From assembly GCF_036030735.1 (NCBI RefSeq), contig NZ_CP107928.1, positions 5,890,001-5,954,000 on the forward strand: a stretch of DNA of 64,000 bases, read 5' to 3'. Positions within the stretch are counted from its first letter, which is position 1; the number at the start of each line of letters is the position of its first letter. This document shows positions 39,926 through 48,497 of this stretch, in pieces. Source of the stretch: Streptomyces sp. NBC_00425. Its GTDB lineage: Bacteria > Actinomycetota > Actinomycetes > Streptomycetales > Streptomycetaceae. The position numbers and the translations under genes were made by a program. The notes under the pieces are model-generated. The model was not told the DNA's origin, did no database searches, and saw nothing but the letters and a program-made list of their open reading frames with translations.

Positions 39926-42172
39926 TCAGCTCCTCGAAGAGGTCGTCACGGCGGCGGGCGCGGGCGTGCGCCGGGCGAGCGGAACGGCGGGCTCGATGCG
40001 CTCGGCCGGCTCCCCGAGGAGCACCCGGCGCACGACGCGTTCGGCGGCGCGCCCGTCGTCGAACTCGCAGAAGCGTGCGCGGAACCGGGCGCGCAGCTCG
40101 TCCGCCTCCGCGTCGGCCCAGCGGCCGGAGCGGAACACCTCGGCCAGTTCCCGCGGGGTGCGGGCGACCGGCCCGGGCGGGGAGCCCGGGAAGTCGAAGG
40201 TGACGCCGCGCGTCTCGCGGTACACGTCCCAGTCGTCGGCGTACACGACGACCGGCCGGTCGAGGTTGGCGTAGTCGAAGACGATCGACGAGTAGTCGGT
40301 GACGAGGGCGTCCGCGGCGAGACAGACGTCCTCGGACGAGCGGTGCGCCGTGACGTCGATGATCCGCGCGTCGCGCGGGCGGGCCCGGTCGTCGTCGTGG
40401 AAGTAGTGCGCGCGCAGCAGGATCACGAAGTCGTCCCCCAGGGCGTCGCAGAGCGCCCCGAGGTCGAGCCGGGAGTCGGAACCGGCGTCGTGGTCGCGGT
40501 GGGTGGGCGCGTACAGGACCGCGATGCGGCCCTCCGGGACGCCGAGCCGCCGGCGCACGCGGCGCACGTCGTCCGCCGACGCGGTGTAGTAGACGTCGTT
40601 GCGCGGATAGCCGTACTCGAGCATCTCGTACGAGGCGGGGAAGGACCGCTCCCACACCTCGGTGGACAGCCGGTTCGAGCTCAGGTTGAAGTCCCAGCGG
40701 TCGACCCGGCCGAGGAGGCGCTCGAAGCTGCCGGTGGCGGCGGCGACCACCGGATGCTCGGCCTGCTCGACGCCCATCTTCTTCAGCGGCGTGCCGTGCT
40801 GCGTCGACAGGTGCACGCTGCCGGGGCGTTTGACGACGGCTCCCTCGAAGTTCGCGTTGTTGACGAGGTACTTGGCGCGGGCCAGCACCTGCCAGTAACG
40901 GCGGCTGCCGATGACGGCGTGTTCGACGCCCTCCGGCAGGGTGTGCGCCTGGTCGGCCTCGACGAGGAACACCGAGCGGATGTGCGGGGCGAGTTCGGCG
41001 GCCTTGGCGTGGATCGCGGCCGGGTTGCAGGCGTAACCGCGGCCCCAGTAGGCGCAGTACACGGCCAGACCGGGATCGATGCGGCGGCGCAGCTGACGCC
41101 GGTAGTACAGGCGGGTGCGCAGCCCTCGCGCGCGCGGGACGCGCCGGGCGGCCGACGACGCCTTCCGGTTGGCGCCGCGCAGCGCCCGGAACGCCGTGTA
41201 CGCCCCGGCCGCCAGCAGCCGGTGCTGCACCCCGAGGCTCCCGGCCGGCCTGCGGTGACCGGCCGGGCGGTGACGCCGGTACAGCCTGCGCGCGCCGCGG
41301 AAGAAGGCCCGGCGGCTGCGCCCCGGCAGCCGCGCCGGGTGCGCGGCGGTCTTCAGGACGGCCGCGAAGAGCTGGTCGAACAGCGCGCCGGACCGGTCCT
41401 CGGACAGCCCGCGCCCGGCCGCCCGGGTCAGCACCAGCGCGGCCTGGTCGAGCAGTTCCAGATGGTGCTCGCCCGGCAGGTTCAGCGGGTCGCCCTGACG
41501 TCGCAGCAGATGCCGGACGACGACCGAACGCGTCACGGCGACCCGGCCCGCGTGCACGGTGACCAGGCCGCCGAAGCCGACGTCCGTGAAGCGCCCTTCG
41601 GGGAAGGCGAGCCGGTGCTCGTCGAGGAAGGAGCGACGGTAGAGAGTGCCCCACACCGGGAGGAGCAGCCCGGTCAGCCGGGGCGCCTCGTCGGGTGCGA
41701 AGGCGCCGTCGGGGGTCCGCGCGGGCAGCGCGGCCGCCGGACCGTCCGGGCGGCCCTCCCACCAGTGGACGCGCTCGTGCTCGGCGTACAGGACGTCCAC
41801 GTCGCCGGTCTCGGCGAGCCGGGCGTCCAGCGCGGCCAGGGCGCCCGGGGCGAGGGTGTCGTCGCCGTCGAGGAACAGCACGTACGCGCCGGTCGCCGCC
41901 CGCATCCCGGCGTTGCGGACGCCGGCGAGGCCCGACGAGGGCGGCGCCTGCACGGGGACCACCCGCGAGTCGCGCGCCGCGTACCCGGCGGCGGTGCCCG
42001 CGGCCACGGCGTCGGGCGCGTCGGCGACCGGGATCAGCTCGAGATCGCCGAAGGACTGGGCGAGCACGGAGTCCAGCGCCAGGGACAGCCGGCCCTCCCC
42101 CAGCCGCGTATCCACTCGGCCGGGGGGACCCCCGTCCCCGTAGGACGGGACGATGATGCTGAAGCGGGGCAT
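39926..42172 (-). CDS. GT2-TagF fusion, paralog B (degenerate GT2 domain)
   Basis: 748 residues. The TagF half is well kept: CAYWGRGYACNPAAIHAKAAELAP, YLVNNANF, STQHGTPLKKMG (about 456-462), APTHRD, LLRAHYF and TDYSSIVFDYANLDRPVVVYADDW. The GT2 half is not: the nucleotide-binding VDDCSPD of the paralogs is VADAPDA (49-55), an insert GDGGPPGRVDTRLGEG (12-27) interrupts the first helix, and the ED base motif reads FTDVG. Only the DGDD metal site (102-105) remains clear. It probably keeps polyol-phosphate transferase activity, while glycosyl transfer is doubtful. The next gene starts five bases after its stop. Confidence 0.87.
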   Translation of the reverse strand: MPRFSIIVPSYGDGGPPGRVDTRLGEGRLSLALDSVLAQSFGDLELIPVADAPDAVAAGTAAGYAARDSRVVPVQAPPSSGLAGVRNAGMRAATGAYVLFLDGDDTLAPGALAALDARLAETGDVDVLYAEHERVHWWEGRPDGPAAALPARTPDGAFAPDEAPRLTGLLLPVWGTLYRRSFLDEHRLAFPEGRFTDVGFGGLVTVHAGRVAVTRSVVVRHLLRRQGDPLNLPGEHHLELLDQAALVLTRAAGRGLSEDRSGALFDQLFAAVLKTAAHPARLPGRSRRAFFRGARRLYRRHRPAGHRRPAGSLGVQHRLLAAGAYTAFRALRGANRKASSAARRVPRARGLRTRLYYRRQLRRRIDPGLAVYCAYWGRGYACNPAAIHAKAAELAPHIRSVFLVEADQAHTLPEGVEHAVIGSRRYWQVLARAKYLVNNANFEGAVVKRPGSVHLSTQHGTPLKKMGVEQAEHPVVAAATGSFERLLGRVDRWDFNLSSNRLSTEVWERSFPASYEMLEYGYPRNDVYYTASADDVRRVRRRLGVPEGRIAVLYAPTHRDHDAGSDSRLDLGALCDALGDDFVILLRAHYFHDDDRARPRDARIIDVTAHRSSEDVCLAADALVTDYSSIVFDYANLDRPVVVYADDWDVYRETRGVTFDFPGSPPGPVARTPRELAEVFRSGRWADAEADELRARFRARFCEFDDGRAAERVVRRVLLGEPAERIEPAVPLARRTPAPAAVTTSSRS

Positions 42173-42234
42173 GCTGCTCTTTCTCCGTCTGTTCGGTGAG
42201 GTGCCTGATGCTCAGGCCGTACGGACCCGGCCGG

Positions 42235-42252
42235 GGCGCCCGGTCGGGCGCC
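42235..42252 (-). terminator. short stem-loop between paralogs C and B
   Basis: GGCGCCC and GGGCGCC pair over seven bases with loop GGTC in the 152-base gap. It may end transcription of paralog C or be read through. Confidence 0.4.
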
Positions 42253-42324
42253 AGGTGGAGGGTCGGGTCGGGGTCGGCCGCGACGAGCCGGTGGGCATGG
42301 GGACTCCCGGTGGGCGAACGGCGT

Positions 42325-44601
42325 TCAACGGCGTTCGGTGACGGCCGGCGGACCGGAGGGATGCGGCACGGTGCCGAGCGGCGGACGCCCCGACGATGCC
42401 GGCGCCTGCGACTGCGCCGCGGACGGCGCCGGGCGGCGCTCGGCGAGCGGCACGGCCGGCGGCACGGCCGTCTCGCCCAGCACCACCCGCCGTACGACGC
42501 GCTCGGCGGCGCGTCCGTCGTCGTGCGGGCAGAACCGCTCGCGGAACGCGGCCCGCAGCTGCGCCGAGCGGGAGCCGCGCCAGTGCCCGGTCGTGAAGAT
42601 GTCGATCAGCTCGTCCTCGCTGCGCGCGACCGCGCCCGGCGGGAAGGACCGCAGGTCGAAGTAGGTGCCGCGGGCCGCCTCGTACGCCTCCCAGTCGTCG
42701 GCGTGGATCACGATCGGGCGGTCGAGGTTGGCGTAGTCGAACATGAGGGACGAGTAGTCGGTGAGCAGGGCGTCCGAGGCCAGGCAGAGGGACTCCACGC
42801 TCGGGTGGTCGCTGACGTCGATGACGCCGGGCGTGCCGCGCTCGAGCGGGCTCTCCTGCCAGTAGTGGGCGCGGGCCAGGACGACGAAGCGCGGGCCCAG
42901 CCGGCGCATGACGCGTTCCAGGTCGAGGTGGCAGCGCTGGAGGCGGCGGTAGTCGCGGTGGGTGGGCGCGTACAGCACGGCGACCGTGCCGCGGGGGATG
43001 CCCAGCGACTCGCGCAGCCGGGCCACGTCCGCCCCGGTCGCCCGCAGGAGGACGTCGTTGCGGGGATAGCCGTACTCGAGGGTCTCGTAGCGGCCCGGGT
43101 AGACCCGCTCCCAGGTGAGGGTGGTGTGGCGGTTCGCCGACAGGACGTAGTCCCACTTGTCGACGCCCCGCAGCAGCTCCGCGAAGTCCATGTCACGGGC
43201 GGCCGCCGGGCGTTCCTGGAGGTCCAGGCCCATGTGCTTGAGGGGGGTGCCGTGCTGGGTCTGCACGAAGACCTGGCCGGGACGCTTGACCAGCCGCCGG
43301 TCGAAGTTGACGTTGTTGACGAGGTACTTGGAGCGGGCCAGCGCCGTCCAGTAGGCGGCCGTGCCGGGGCGCACCTGGCGCGGCCCGGGCGGGACGGCTC
43401 CGCGGTGCTCGGGGCGGGCCACCCACGCCGTGCGCACCTGTGGTGCGAAGGTGCGGAACGCGGCCTCCAGCGCACCCGGGTTGCAACTGTGCCCGCGGCC
43501 CCAGTAGGCGGCGAACACGGCCCGGTCGGCGCGCAGCGGCAACCGCAGCTGCACCCGGTAGTGAGCTTGCAGGACGGCCGCCTTCAGGGAGCGGGCGAGT
43601 TTCGACACGGCCTTGTGCGTGCGCCGACGCACGGTCATGGACGCCTGGAGCGCCCGATACACGCGGTGCACGCCGAAGTGGACCAGGGTGTGCCGCAGCC
43701 GCGAGCGCAGCGGGACCGGGACGCCGGGGGTGCGGTAACGGCGGTAGTGGGCGCGGGCCTTGCGCAGGAACTCGGCGCGCGAGCCACGCGGCAGGCGGTC
43801 GCGCTTGGTGAACACCGTCGAGAGGTGGTCGACCATGCGGCGGAACAACACCGGCCGCCAGCAGGCGAGTTCGGGGTGGTCCTCGAGGAACGCGAAGACC
43901 CGGTCGTACTGCTCGAAGACGTCGAAGTGGCCCCGGCTCGTGGTGGACAGGATGTTGCCCCGGCGGCGCTGGCGGTAGTGCACGCAGACCCGGTCCAGTG
44001 TCGCGATCGACGTCGCCGACAGCAGCGCGGGATACGTCCACGGGGTGTCCTCGTAGTAGCCGGGCGGGAAGACCAGGCCCACGCCGTCGACGAACTCCCG
44101 CCGGTAGGCCTTGTTCCAGGCCACCATCAGCACCCGCAGCAGTCCGGGACGGTCCTTGAGCCGGAACGGGGCGGGGCCCTCCTCGCCGAGCTGCTCGGCG
44201 AACTTGTTGCGGAGCGACTCACCCGTCCAGTACGTGCTCGCGTAGTCGTAGACCAGGACGTCCGGCTCGCCCGTCTCCCGCAGCCGGTCGGCGATCGCCT
44301 GCAGCGCGCCCGGGGTGAGCGTGTCGTCGGAGTCGAGGAACACCAGGTAGTCGCCGGTCGCCCGCTCCAGGCCCGCGTTGCGGGCCCGCCCGAGGCCCAC
44401 GTTCTCCGGCAGATGCACGGCGCGCACCCGCGCGTCCCGGGACGCGAACTCGTCGATGATCTCGCCGCAGGCGTCCGGCGAGCAGTCGTCGACGGCGATC
44501 AGTTCGAGATCGGCACAGGACTGGGACAGCACCGACTCGAGGCACTCGTGCAGGTACGCCTGAACCTTGTACGCGGGAACGATGACACTGAACCTGGGCA
44601 A
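42325..44601 (-). CDS. GT2-TagF fusion, paralog C (both domains intact)
   Basis: 758 residues. The GT2 domain has all expected parts: FSVIVPAYKVQAYLHEC, VDDCSPD (37-43), DSDD (90-93) and YYEDTPW near 184. The TagF half has YWGRGHSCNPGALEAAF, YLVNNVNF, TQHGTPLKHMGLDLQ, APTHRDY, ARAHYWQ and TDYSSLMFDYANLDRPIVIHADDWEAY. A disordered Pro/Ala tail of about 45 residues ends the protein. The start is TTG, fixed by alignment with paralogs A and B (MPRFSVIVP); no in-frame ATG or GTG lies close upstream, and the ribosome-binding site is weak. This is likely the first gene of the polymerase group. Confidence 0.88.
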   Translation of the reverse strand: MPRFSVIVPAYKVQAYLHECLESVLSQSCADLELIAVDDCSPDACGEIIDEFASRDARVRAVHLPENVGLGRARNAGLERATGDYLVFLDSDDTLTPGALQAIADRLRETGEPDVLVYDYASTYWTGESLRNKFAEQLGEEGPAPFRLKDRPGLLRVLMVAWNKAYRREFVDGVGLVFPPGYYEDTPWTYPALLSATSIATLDRVCVHYRQRRRGNILSTTSRGHFDVFEQYDRVFAFLEDHPELACWRPVLFRRMVDHLSTVFTKRDRLPRGSRAEFLRKARAHYRRYRTPGVPVPLRSRLRHTLVHFGVHRVYRALQASMTVRRRTHKAVSKLARSLKAAVLQAHYRVQLRLPLRADRAVFAAYWGRGHSCNPGALEAAFRTFAPQVRTAWVARPEHRGAVPPGPRQVRPGTAAYWTALARSKYLVNNVNFDRRLVKRPGQVFVQTQHGTPLKHMGLDLQERPAAARDMDFAELLRGVDKWDYVLSANRHTTLTWERVYPGRYETLEYGYPRNDVLLRATGADVARLRESLGIPRGTVAVLYAPTHRDYRRLQRCHLDLERVMRRLGPRFVVLARAHYWQESPLERGTPGVIDVSDHPSVESLCLASDALLTDYSSLMFDYANLDRPIVIHADDWEAYEAARGTYFDLRSFPPGAVARSEDELIDIFTTGHWRGSRSAQLRAAFRERFCPHDDGRAAERVVRRVVLGETAVPPAVPLAERRPAPSAAQSQAPASSGRPPLGTVPHPSGPPAVTERR

Positions 44602-44703
44602 GGGACATCCATGGGTCGGCGCGGGCGGTAGACAGGGCCTTGCCCGGAAACGGCCGATGGAGTGACGTGGTTACGGTTTCTGTGGCATACGGGGGAATTT
44701 CGG

Positions 44704-44751
44704 GTGAACAGAGCAGGGCGGACCGGTGACACTGACCGCCCTGCCGTTCAC
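44704..44751 (-). terminator. terminator of the sugar ABC importer operon
   Basis: GCAGGGCGG and CCGCCCTGC pair over nine bases, and outer arms GTGAAC and GTTCAC add six more. It lies directly after the stop of the last permease gene, on the minus strand. Confidence 0.7.
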
Positions 44752-44753
44752 GG

Positions 44754-45605
44754 CTACTTGACCGCGCCCGCCATCACCCCCGACACGAACTGCCGCTGGA
44801 ACGCGAAGAAGACGGCCAGCGGGATCACCATCGAGATGAACGCGCCGGGCGCCAGCACGTCGATGTTGTTGCCGAACTGCCGTACCTGGGTCTGCAGGGC
44901 GACCGTGATCGGCTGACTGCCGGCGTCGCTGAACACCAGCGCGACCAGCATGTCGTTCCACACCCACAGGAACTGGAAGATGGCCAGCGACGCGATCGCC
45001 GGGCCGCCGAGCGGCATCACGACCCGTGCGAACAGCCGGAGTTCGCCCGCGCCGTCGAGACGGGCCGCCTCCAGCAGCTCGCGCGGGATCTCCGCGAAGA
45101 AGTTCCGCAGCAGGAACACCGCGAAGGGCAGCCCGAACCCGACGTGGAACAGCACCACGCCCATGATCGACCCGAACAGGCCGATCTTGCCGAACAGTTC
45201 GGCGATCGGGATCAGCGCCACCTGCACCGGCACCACCAGCAGTCCCACGACGCCCAGGAACCACCAGTCGCGGCCGGGGAACTCCATCCACGCGAACGCG
45301 TATCCCGCGAGCGAGCCGATGACCACCACCAGGACCGTCGCCGGCACCGTGATCAGCGCCGTGTTGACGAGCGAGTCGGTGATGTCGCCGTTCTCCAGCA
45401 GCTTCTGGTAGCTGTCGAAGGTCAGCTGGGAGGGCTTGGCGAACACCTCCCACCAGCCGCTGGCGCTCATCTCCTCGGGGGGCCGCAGCGAGGAGATGAG
45501 CAGCCCCACGGTCGGCACCAGCCAGAACAGGCCGACGACGATCAGGAAGGCGCGGACCAGTCCGCCGTTGAGCTTCTCCATGACCCAGGCGAGTCGCTTC
45601 GTCAC
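44754..45605 (-). CDS. carbohydrate ABC transporter permease, MalG type
   Basis: 283 residues with six predicted helices. The EAA loop that contacts the ATPase is EIPRELLEAARLDGAGELRLFARVVMPLGGPA, as in MalG-type permeases. The GTG start overlaps the stop of the MalF-type gene (GTGA) and has GGGAGG upstream. It is the last gene of a three-gene importer operon. No ATP-binding gene is present; Streptomyces sugar importers commonly share the ATPase MsiK, which is encoded elsewhere. Confidence 0.92.
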   Translation of the reverse strand: MTKRLAWVMEKLNGGLVRAFLIVVGLFWLVPTVGLLISSLRPPEEMSASGWWEVFAKPSQLTFDSYQKLLENGDITDSLVNTALITVPATVLVVVIGSLAGYAFAWMEFPGRDWWFLGVVGLLVVPVQVALIPIAELFGKIGLFGSIMGVVLFHVGFGLPFAVFLLRNFFAEIPRELLEAARLDGAGELRLFARVVMPLGGPAIASLAIFQFLWVWNDMLVALVFSDAGSQPITVALQTQVRQFGNNIDVLAPGAFISMVIPLAVFFAFQRQFVSGVMAGAVK

Positions 45606-46948
45606 CGCCGCACCTCCCGTCGCAGCCGCCGCACGTTGAACCACATCACCGGGATCACCAGGAGCAGCAGGAACACCGCGATCGCGCTGGCGACGCCGGG
45701 CTGGTCCTCGGAGAAGCCCTTGCGGTACAGCTCCAGGGCGAGCACGTTCGCGTCGTCCTGCGACGAACCCGGGGCGATGATGAAGACCAGGTCGAACACC
45801 TTCAGCACGTTGATCATCAGGGTGACGGTGACGACCGCGAGGACCGGCGCGAGCAGCGGGACGGTGACCCTGCGGAACACCTGCCACTCGCCCGCGCCGT
45901 CCACGCGTGCCGCCTCCAGCAGCTCGCGCGGCACCCCGGCCAGCCCGGCCGCGATCAGCACCATCGCGAAGCCCGCCCACATCCAGATGTACGAGCCGAT
46001 GATCGCCGGCGTGACCAGCGAGGGGCCGAGCCAGTCCAGGCCGTTGTACGCCTCCGTGAAGTTGCTCGCGGGGAGCCGGAGAACGGCCCCGTCGGCCGCG
46101 GCCGGAAGGGTGAAGGCGCCGTCGGCGGCGGCCTTCGTCGACGCGACGACCTTGCCGTCCTTCACCGCCTCGATCCGCATCCCGGTGTAGCCCAGCTCGG
46201 ACGGATCGGGGACGCCGAGCGTGCCCACGCCCTTGCCGCGGGTGAAGTCCTGCCAGGCGGTGCCGGTGACCTTCCCCGGCTCGGGCCGCGCCGCCACGGC
46301 CCCCTTCGCGCCGTCCGGCATCTGGTCGGGCGCCACGCCGACCAGCGGCAGCGCGACCGGGTCGCCGGCGCGCACCGCCGACCTGGTGACGAAGCCGCCG
46401 CCCTGCTCCGGCCGCAGCGGCGAGTCACGGCCCGGGTGCGCCTTCGGGAACGCCGACGCCTCGGCGAACGTGTCGTGCACGCCCACCCACACCGCGTTGG
46501 CGACGCCCTTGTCCGGGTCCTGGTCGTACACCAGCCGGAAGATGATGCCGGCGGCGAGCATCGAGATCGCCATCGGCATGAAGACGACCAGCTTGAACGC
46601 GGTGCCCCAGCGCACCCGTTCGGTCAGCACCGCGAAGATCAGACCGAGCGCGGTCGCCACCGTCGGCGCGAACACCACCCAGATCACGTTGTTCTTCAGG
46701 GCGGTGCGGATGCCGGCGTCCGTGAAGAGGGCCTTGTAGTTGTCGACTCCGGCGAAACCGTCGCCGGACTGGTCGTAGAAGCTGCGCACGACCGAGTACC
46801 CGATCGGGTAGACCACGAGCGCGCCGAGCAGCACGAGGGCGGGCAGCAGGAACAACGCCGCCACGGCCTTGCGGGTGCCGGTCACGCTTCTGCGCGGGCG
46901 AGGAGGGGCGGGGGCTCCGGGAGCCCCCGCCGTCGCGGGCTTCGTCAC
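45602..46948 (-). CDS. carbohydrate ABC transporter permease, MalF type, with large extracytoplasmic insertion
   Basis: 448 residues; permeases of this type in Streptomyces are usually about 300. Helices and the EAA loop (GVPRELLEAARVDGAGEWQVFRRVTVPL) are normal. Between GIIFRLVYDQDPDKGVANAVW and LDWLGPSLVTPAIIGSYIW lies an extra segment of about 150 residues, predicted to be outside the cell. Part of it (GMRIEAVKDGKVVASTKAAADGAFTLP) reads like a small beta-sandwich of the carboxypeptidase-regulatory type. E. coli MalF has a different periplasmic domain at a similar place. The GTG start lies six bases after the binding-protein stop. Confidence 0.9.
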   Translation of the reverse strand: MTKPATAGAPGAPAPPRPRRSVTGTRKAVAALFLLPALVLLGALVVYPIGYSVVRSFYDQSGDGFAGVDNYKALFTDAGIRTALKNNVIWVVFAPTVATALGLIFAVLTERVRWGTAFKLVVFMPMAISMLAAGIIFRLVYDQDPDKGVANAVWVGVHDTFAEASAFPKAHPGRDSPLRPEQGGGFVTRSAVRAGDPVALPLVGVAPDQMPDGAKGAVAARPEPGKVTGTAWQDFTRGKGVGTLGVPDPSELGYTGMRIEAVKDGKVVASTKAAADGAFTLPAAADGAVLRLPASNFTEAYNGLDWLGPSLVTPAIIGSYIWMWAGFAMVLIAAGLAGVPRELLEAARVDGAGEWQVFRRVTVPLLAPVLAVVTVTLMINVLKVFDLVFIIAPGSSQDDANVLALELYRKGFSEDQPGVASAIAVFLLLLVIPVMWFNVRRLRREVRR

Positions 46949-46954
46949 GCCGCG

Positions 46955-48331
46955 TCAGTTCCCGTACGCCGCGGCCGCGCCCGACTCCAGGGTCGCCTGG
47001 GTGCCGGCCACGTTCGTCGGGTTCTTCAGGAAGTCCTGCAGCGCCTTCCACTCGCCCTTGCCGGGGGTGCCGCCGAAGGCCTGCGGGGCCTGGTCGGACA
47101 TGTCGAAGCGGAAGTCGTCGCCCGCCGCGATCAGCGCCTTGGCCATCTTCTGCTGCACCGGGTTCGGGTACGCCGACTCCGGCACGTTCTTGTTCGGCGA
47201 GAGGTAGCCGCCCAGTTTCGCCTGGATCGTCGCCGCCTCCGGCGAGGCCAGGAAGGTGGCCAGCGCCTGGGCCGCCTCGGAGTCCTTCAGGATCACCGCC
47301 GCGTCGCCGCCGGAGACCACCGGCGAGCTGCCGCCGGCCGCCGGGAACGGGAACACCTTCGCGTCCGTGCCGACCTTCGCACCGGCCTGCACGATGTTGA
47401 CCTGCGCGAAGTCGCCCTCGTAGACCATGGCCGCCTTGGGCTGGTCGCCGCCGGAGAACGTCTGCGTCACCGACGCCGGGAAGTCCGTCTGCAGGGCGCC
47501 CGCCGCGCCGCCGGCGATGTAGTCCTTCTTGCCCCAGACCTGCGCCAGCGTCGTCAGCGCGGCCTTCACGGACGGGTCCGTCCACTTGATCTCGTGCTTG
47601 GCCAGCTGGTCGTACTTCTCCGGGCCCGCCTGCGAGAGGTAGATGTTCTCGAACCAGTCGGTCAGGGTCCAGCCGTCGGCGCCGCCGACCGAGAACGGTG
47701 TGACGCCGGAGTCGTAGACCGTCTGCGCGGTGGTGAGCAGCTCGCTCCACGTCTTGGGTTCAAAAGCCCCCGCGTTCTCGAAGACCTTGGCGTTGTACCA
47801 GATCAGCGACTTGTTGGCGGCCTTGTAGTAGACGCCGTACTGCTTGCCGCCGACCTTGCCGATGTCCTGCCAGCCCTGCGAGTAGTTCTTCTGCAGCTCC
47901 TTCAGGGCCGCCGCGCCCAGCGGCTTCGCCCACCCCTTGTCCACAGCCTGCTTGATGGCGCCCGGCTGCGGCAGCATCGCGACGTCCGGCGGCTGCCCGC
48001 CCGCGACCTTCGAGCCGAGGAAGTTGACGATCGGGTCCTGGGCGGGCACGAACGTGACCTTGGCGCCCGTCCGTTTCTCGAACTCCGCGAGGACCTTCTT
48101 GAAGTTGGCCTGCTCGGCGCCGGTCCAGACGGCGGCCACCTCCAGGCTCTTGCCGTCCAGCTTGGGAAGGGTGACGGAGGCGCCGGTCTCCTCGGCCGTC
48201 GTGCCGCCGTCGTTGCTCTTGTCGTCGTCGCTTCCGCAGGCGCTGAGCGAGAGCGCCAGGGTCCCCGCCAGGAGCGTGGCCGCCGCCCTCACGGTCCTGC
48301 GTGTCCGGATGGTGTTGCTCGTACTGCGCAT
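46955..48331 (-). CDS. sugar-binding lipoprotein of an ABC importer
   Basis: 458 residues. A lipoprotein signal peptide ends in LSLSAC (Cys32), followed by a Ser/Asp/Gly-rich linker and an extracellular solute-binding fold of family 1 (LEVAAVWTGAEQANFKKVLAEFEKRTG, PDVAMLPQPG, AAVILKDSEAAQALATFLASPEAA). It captures a sugar outside the membrane for the two permeases encoded next. The ligand is unknown; no glycosidase or regulator gene is adjacent to suggest one. The ATG after CGGGGCAGTG is chosen; an upstream in-frame ATG would spoil the signal peptide. Confidence 0.93.
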   Translation of the reverse strand: MRSTSNTIRTRRTVRAAATLLAGTLALSLSACGSDDDKSNDGGTTAEETGASVTLPKLDGKSLEVAAVWTGAEQANFKKVLAEFEKRTGAKVTFVPAQDPIVNFLGSKVAGGQPPDVAMLPQPGAIKQAVDKGWAKPLGAAALKELQKNYSQGWQDIGKVGGKQYGVYYKAANKSLIWYNAKVFENAGAFEPKTWSELLTTAQTVYDSGVTPFSVGGADGWTLTDWFENIYLSQAGPEKYDQLAKHEIKWTDPSVKAALTTLAQVWGKKDYIAGGAAGALQTDFPASVTQTFSGGDQPKAAMVYEGDFAQVNIVQAGAKVGTDAKVFPFPAAGGSSPVVSGGDAAVILKDSEAAQALATFLASPEAATIQAKLGGYLSPNKNVPESAYPNPVQQKMAKALIAAGDDFRFDMSDQAPQAFGGTPGKGEWKALQDFLKNPTNVAGTQATLESGAAAAYGN

Positions 48332-48497
48332 CACTGCCCCGTTCTTCGTTCGTCGTCGAACGTTGAGCGCTGTCCGTGGCAACTGGTCTACGCCGGGTGT
48401 TGGGGGTCGGCAAGAGTGCCCACGGTGTCAAGCGGGGGATCGTGACCGCGTCGTGATCGTGAGCGCCGTCCGCGGGGCGGGACCCGGCGGCCGGGCC

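Noticed and set aside
47938..47946. Single TTGTCCACA DnaA box
   Set aside because: It is alone and inside the coding part of the sugar-binding protein gene, so chance is the simplest explanation. Only the cluster before comF was kept.
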